Positions 5,323-5,791 of a stretch of DNA of 5,791 nt are shown here, in pieces (position 1 is the first letter of the stretch; each line of letters starts with the position of its first letter). The position numbers and the translations under genes were made by a program. Under the pieces are notes generated by a model, which worked only from the letters and a program-made list of their open reading frames with translations, ran no database searches and was not told where the DNA came from. The stretch covers positions 1 through 5,791 of the forward strand of contig DUKU01000097.1 of assembly GCA_013329135.1 (NCBI GenBank). The letters run 5' to 3'. The stretch is from Thermoplasmata archaeon. GTDB lineage: Archaea > Thermoplasmatota > Thermoplasmata > UBA10834.

Positions 5323-5791
5323 CGTGGCGCCTCCAGCTCGGCCACCTGGGCCACGTCCTTGTCCCCTCTGCCGGACAGGTTGACAATCATGGCGGAGTCG
5401 GTGGGCATCTCGCCCCCGAGCTTGACAGCGCACGCGACGGCATGAGCGCTCTCGAGCGCCGGGATGATGCCCTCGAGCTCGGACAGGAGGTGGAACGCGG
5501 CCAGGGCCTCTGAGTCGGTTACGGCGCGGTACTCCGCACGGCTGGACCTGGCCAGATAAGCGTGTTCTGGCCCGACGGCGGAGTAGTCCAATCCCGCGGC
5601 GATGGAGTGCGTACCGGATATCTGCCCGTCGCCGTCCTGGAGCACGAGCGTGCGTGCCCCGTGGAGGACGCCCTCCTCGCCTGCGACGACGCTCGCGGAG
5701 TGTTCCCCTGTCTGGATACCTTTGCCTCCGGCCTCGGCGCCGAACATCCTCACCCCTGGGTTTTCGATGAACGGGTGGAACAGGCCGATGG
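5319..5791 (-). CDS. trpB: Tryptophan synthase beta subunit, C-terminal part (5' end beyond window)
   Basis: About 156 codons of the C-terminal half are present, from IGLFHPFIENPGVRMFGAEAG to GDKDVAQVAELEAPR and a TGA stop. The beta subunit is the PLP enzyme that condenses indole with serine to give tryptophan. EAGGKG, LQDGDGQI, HSIAAGLDY, VGPEHAYL, EGIIPALESAHA (with the Glu equivalent to enterobacterial Glu350) and NLSGRGDKD (with the Ser that contacts the PLP ring nitrogen, Ser377) identify it, and the match is to the standard TrpB1 type rather than TrpB2. The PLP lysine and catalytic Glu109 are outside the window. The usual DYPxVGPEH reads DYSAVGPEH here, so Pro is Ser near the monovalent-cation site. 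The stop overlaps the trpA start. Confidence 0.97.
   Translation of the reverse strand, partial: IGLFHPFIENPGVRMFGAEAGGKGIQTGEHSASVVAGEEGVLHGARTLVLQDGDGQISGTHSIAAGLDYSAVGPEHAYLARSSRAEYRAVTDSEALAAFHLLSELEGIIPALESAHAVACAVKLGGEMPTDSAMIVNLSGRGDKDVAQVAELEAPR
5330..5334 (-). promoter_or_regulatory. Ribosome-binding site of trpA inside trpB
   Basis: GGAGG on the minus strand, 7 nt before the ATG at 5322 and within the last codons of trpB. It decides the trpA start and indicates coupled translation of the two subunits. Confidence 0.75.

Noticed and set aside
5323..5433. Longer trpA start giving a 306-residue product
   Set aside because: The extra residues are trpB in another phase. ATG 5322 has a GGAGG at the right distance and gives the canonical length and Glu49/Asp60 numbering.

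Overview
The window looks archaeal, probably euryarchaeal and possibly from the Thermoplasmatota; that lineage guess is an inference. The reasons are TATA-like boxes about 25-30 nt ahead of the expected RNA starts, GGAG/GGAGG ribosome-binding sites, and a very large secreted repeat protein of the type common in archaeal cell surfaces. The DNA is GC-rich. TrpA is only mildly acidic, so this is not an obvious salt-in halophile.

Layout. Positions 1-3791 (minus strand) are one uninterrupted reading frame of at least 1263 codons whose 3' end lies outside the window. It encodes a secreted protein: signal peptide, a nidogen-like beta-rich domain, an Ig-like (NEW3/CARDB-like) domain, seven tandem repeats of about 119 residues that are extremely rich in Tyr and Asp and carry Ca-binding-like DxDxDG motifs, then the start of a CBM9/DOMON-like domain. 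Positions 3792-3889 hold its promoter and leader, with a TATA box bracketed by two perfect inverted repeats.

Positions 3890-4290 contain no convincing protein gene but hold the most interesting signal in the window: two 68-nt direct copies (4054-4121 and 4220-4287, plus strand; 54 of 68 positions identical) that fold into the same three-helix structure. Base changes in the helices are compensatory, and a TATA-like box starts exactly 30 nt upstream of each copy. I read them as two tandem paralogous small RNA genes of a family I do not recognise. Positions 4291-4446 (minus) are a truncated C-terminal piece of a DUF3800-type protein, ending right at the edge of the second RNA copy.

Positions 4513-5791 (minus) are the end of a tryptophan biosynthesis operon: a 3' part of trpB followed by complete trpA, joined by an ATGA stop/start overlap. 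The two proteins form the tryptophan synthase complex. The small RNA units point toward the 3' end of trpA and away from the surface-protein gene, so transcripts running past them would be antisense to the trp operon's 3' end.
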